A stretch of DNA of 64,000 bases from DASQPR01 sp963724705 (GTDB lineage Bacteria; Actinomycetota; Actinomycetes; Mycobacteriales; Micromonosporaceae): positions 868,001 through 932,000 of the forward strand of contig CAVRVS010000004.1 of assembly GCA_963724705.1 (NCBI GenBank). The letters are read 5' to 3'. A program made the translations under genes and the position numbers. Positions 62,512 through 64,000 of this stretch are shown in pieces. The number at the start of each line of letters is the position of its first letter. Within the stretch, counting starts at the first letter, position 1. The notes below the pieces were generated by a model. It did not search any database, was not told the DNA's origin, and saw only the letters and a list, made by a program, of their open reading frames with translations.

Positions 62512-63461
62512 AAAACGCCTCCGGATCGCGGGTTCGGTGAGAGCAACGGGGACTGCTCGCTCGGGCTGGCACGGCGACTCGCGACCGCGCGACGGGTCGC
62601 GTTCAGCGCCGAAATTGCTTGGTCGTAACGCAACTGCGCAACGGCGACGAACAACACGTCCACGACGCTCAACGCGGCGATCCGTGACGCGGTGGCGCCG
62701 GAGCGGAAGGTCGTTTCCCGGTCCGCGGTCACCAGCAGGACATCGACCGCCGCCGCCACCGGTGAATTCGGCACACCGGTCACGGCGATCGTTCGGGCGC
62801 CGTGCGCCGACGCTTCACCGATCGCGTCGATGATGTCCAATGTCGCGCCGGTGTGCGAGATGCCGATGACGACGTCCTCGGGGCCGAGGATCGCGGCCGC
62901 GGTCAGCGCCGCATGCGTGTCGTGCCAGGCATAGGCGATCAGCCCGATCCGATGCAGCTTCTGCTGAAGGTCGAGAGCGACGACCGCGCTCGCGCCGACG
63001 CCGACGATGTCGACCCGGCGCGCGTTGGCGGTCAGCCGGATCGCCTCGGCCAGCGCCGTGCGGTCGATGATCCGCGCCGTGTCCGCGATCGCTTGCTGGT
63101 CGGTGAACGTCACGGTCTCGATGATCGATTCGAGGTCGTCGTCGCGACCGATGTCGCCGCCGATCTCCCGGTTGCCGGCTCGTTCCTGTTCGCGACCGGA
63201 CTCCGCGGCCAACGTGACCCGCAGCTCCCGATAGCCGCGAACGCCGAGTTCGTGGCACAGACGTAGGACGGTCGTCTCGGAGGTCTGCGCGGCCTGCGCC
63301 ATCTCGGAGATCGTGGCCGTCGACGCGAGAGCGGGGTCGCGCAGGATGTAGTCCGCGACGCGGCGCTTGGACGGCACCAGCGTGGACTTCAGGCCGCGCA
63401 ACGTCACCAGGATGTCGCGTCCGCCATTCGGCGTGCCACCGTTTGAGCCGTTCGCGGTCAT
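62508..63461 (-). CDS. RpiR/MurR-family transcriptional regulator
   Basis: 317 residues. N-terminal RpiR helix-turn-helix (PSKRRVADYILRDP, TISEMAQAAQTSETTVLRLC) and C-terminal SIS sugar-phosphate domain (VDIVGVGASAVVALDLQQKL, IGISHTGATLDIIDAI). Coupled by ATGA to the ABC ATPase upstream and by GTGA to murQ downstream, so it very likely senses MurNAc-6-phosphate or a related amino-sugar phosphate. ATG at 63461. It has no frame problem, unlike both neighbours. Confidence 0.9.
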   Translation of the reverse strand: MTANGSNGGTPNGGRDILVTLRGLKSTLVPSKRRVADYILRDPALASTATISEMAQAAQTSETTVLRLCHELGVRGYRELRVTLAAESGREQERAGNREIGGDIGRDDDLESIIETVTFTDQQAIADTARIIDRTALAEAIRLTANARRVDIVGVGASAVVALDLQQKLHRIGLIAYAWHDTHAALTAAAILGPEDVVIGISHTGATLDIIDAIGEASAHGARTIAVTGVPNSPVAAAVDVLLVTADRETTFRSGATASRIAALSVVDVLFVAVAQLRYDQAISALNATRRAVASRRASPSEQSPLLSPNPRSGGVL

Positions 63462-64000
63462 CGGACACCACCGCCCGGCGCGGCGCTCCCGCTCGTCGCG
63501 GCACCGCTACCCGTCGGTGTGTCGCTCGCGGCGGCCAGATCCCGTTGCATCACATGGCATGCGAGTCGGTAGCCGCCGGATGCTGGCAACAGCGCGGGCT
63601 CCTCGTGGCGACAGATGTCCTCGGCGAGCGGGCACCGCGGGTGGAACCGGCAACCGCGTCGGCGGGTTCGCGGCGTCGGGGACCTCACCGGCGACCGTGT
63701 GCGTGCGGCGTACGCGATCGTGGCGCGGGTCCGCAATCGGTACGGCGGCCTGCAACGCCGCGCGTGTACGGATGCCGCGGCGCATCGGACACCTGCTGCC
63801 AAGGCCCGTATTCGACGATCTTTCCCAGGTACATCACGGCGATGTCGTCGGCGAGGTGCCGGACCATACCGAGGTCGTGCGAGATGAAGACGAACGTGAG
63901 CGCCAGCTCGCTGCGCAGACTGCCGAGCAGGTTGATGATCTCGGCTCGTACGGATACGTCCAGCGCCGACACCGGTTCGTCGAGCACGAGCACCTTCGGC
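63458..64000 (-). pseudogene. Oligopeptide-type ABC transporter ATPase (OppD/F), partial, frame broken twice
   Basis: The window edge cuts the gene; its start is to the right. Seen are the Walker B and D-loop LVLDEPVSALDVSV, the H-loop FISHDLGMVRHLADDIAVMYLG, and the OppD/F tail. The frame moves by one base at about 63760 (PYTR to ALQAAVPIADP) and again at about 63656 (NPPT to GCRFHPRCPLAEDIC, the cysteine-rich tail motif that may bind a metal cluster). Repaired, it ends at TGA 63460-63458, overlapping the regulator start. With murQ next to it, the transporter may import muropeptides. Confidence 0.75.

Overview
The window is dense, very GC-rich DNA of a high-GC Gram-positive (actinobacterial) type. 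The evidence is frequent GTG and TTG starts, many 4-base stop/start overlaps, promoters that place transcription starts on the start codon, a DUF222/HNH (13E12-type) gene, an F420/flavin-type PPOX oxidoreductase, and lipoprotein sugar-binding proteins with two permeases and no ATPase. I cannot assign a genus. I see no rRNA, tRNA, transposase, prophage or CRISPR array.

Layout. 1-9963: end of an FtsX-type ABC permease, a double PAP2 membrane phosphatase, a DHA2 drug exporter, an S9 peptidase, and a TetR regulator divergent from a glycoside hydrolase. 10374-15302: HNH protein, a convergent acyltransferase, and an ArsR/SRPBCC/hydrolase operon. 15318-22159: a tightly coupled seven-gene minus-strand operon (MDR oxidoreductase, PTPS-like protein, glycosyltransferase, methyltransferase, membrane flippase-like protein, RibD-type reductase, GTP cyclohydrolase II) with a divergent CDP-alcohol phosphatidyltransferase. 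It looks like a pathway that starts from GTP and ends in a glycosylated, membrane-associated product; I regard it as the best candidate for an undescribed system. 22178-27815: an alpha/beta hydrolase plus subtilase pair, next to a large LuxR-type ATPase regulator. 27898-33665: cysteine-desulfurase-like enzyme, lone OppC permease, beta-lactamase-like hydrolase, SRPBCC protein, and a lipoprotein with a possible SecDF-P1-like region. 34068-39876: a polyol uptake and oxidation operon under a DeoR regulator. 39921-44893: AlkA-type glycosylase, DUF488, split transketolase, PPOX protein, proline racemase family enzyme, and a degenerate A-type Fe-S protein. 46009-52466: LacI-controlled sugar ABC importer with a GH13 glucosidase. 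52897-59517: a surface-glycan locus of four glycosyltransferases and a flippase-like protein. 59528-61343: two gene remnants joined head to head, and an unknown membrane protein. 61566-64000: murQ, an RpiR/MurR regulator and an oligopeptide-type ABC ATPase, consistent with muropeptide recovery.

A striking quality feature: from about 45 kb to the right end, nine reading-frame breaks in six genes are each repaired by removing one base, and seven of them sit at a CGCG. I saw none in the first 45 kb. Either this part of the assembly carries insertion errors or these genes are decaying. Such genes are annotated as their repaired whole and marked.
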